Source: Pempheris klunzingeri
Lineage: Eukaryota > Chordata > Actinopteri > Acropomatiformes > Pempheridae
Direction: 5' to 3'
DNA length: 64,000 nucleotides
NCBI RefSeq assembly: GCF_042242105.1
Contig: NC_092014.1
Coordinates: forward strand, 11,908,374-11,972,373
Part shown: piece after piece, positions 63,991 through 64,000 of the stretch
Numbering within the stretch: the first letter of the stretch is position 1
Layout: each line of letters starts with the position of its first letter
Position numbers and translations under genes: made by a program
The notes under the pieces: generated by a model
Seen by the model: the letters and a program-made list of their open reading frames with translations, nothing else
Databases searched by the model: none
What the model was told of the DNA's origin: nothing

Positions 63991-64000
63991 GTCCAGGCGC

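Noticed and set aside
1-64000. CRISPR arrays, operons, ribosome binding sites, phage or toxin genes
   Set aside because: The window is vertebrate genomic DNA with spliced genes; no regularly spaced repeats or bacterial-style gene packing were seen.

Overview
The window is ordinary vertebrate nuclear DNA, almost certainly from a teleost fish. It has split genes with GT-AG introns, AT-rich non-coding sequence, many short microsatellites, and dispersed sequences of the kind common in teleosts (LINE 3' tails, hAT-type MITE pieces, a Tc1-like remnant). The protein genes are close orthologues of human genes. All calls come from reading the sequence, with the families recognised from memory. No database search was run.

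Layout from left to right. (1) Positions 1 to about 1040 hold the 5' end of an unidentified minus-strand gene that leaves the window at the left edge. (2) Positions 3434-8309 hold ufsp2 (UFM1-specific cysteine peptidase), minus strand, 12 coding exons, with a plus-strand tRNA-Arg(CCT) in intron 4. (3) Positions 8310-16000 form a gene-poor stretch with repeats and one unexplained coding-like open frame at 12039-12362. (4) Positions 16000-39300 hold gucy1a1 (8 coding exons) and gucy1b1 (13 coding exons), head to tail on the plus strand. These encode the two subunits of the nitric-oxide receptor, soluble guanylate cyclase. (5) Positions 42590-44321 hold fabp2 (intestinal fatty-acid-binding protein), 4 exons, plus strand. 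(6) Positions 44470 to about 63990 hold usp53 (ubiquitin-specific peptidase 53), 16 coding exons plus a non-coding first exon, minus strand, converging on fabp2.

For all five complete genes the exon phases join without a break. The predicted lengths match the family: ufsp2 472 aa, gucy1a1 674 aa, gucy1b1 618 aa, fabp2 132 aa, usp53 1056 aa. The functional residues are present where checked: Cys305/Asp429/His431 in ufsp2; heme ligand His105, the Y-x-S-x-R motif and the GTP-binding residues in gucy1b1; two metal Asp residues in gucy1a1; the Cys and His boxes in usp53.

Functionally, the only clear partnership is gucy1a1 with gucy1b1, which form an obligate heterodimer and sit as neighbours, each behind a promoter with paired CCAAT boxes. 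The other genes share a locus rather than a pathway. Their human orthologues all lie on chromosome 4q (established knowledge), so the window looks like a rearranged piece of that ancient linkage group. I found no sign of a new enzymatic or defence system. The points most worth a second look are alternative ends of usp53, the orphan frame near 12.2 kb, a 41-bp almost perfect palindrome in a gucy1a1 intron, and the promoter architectures.
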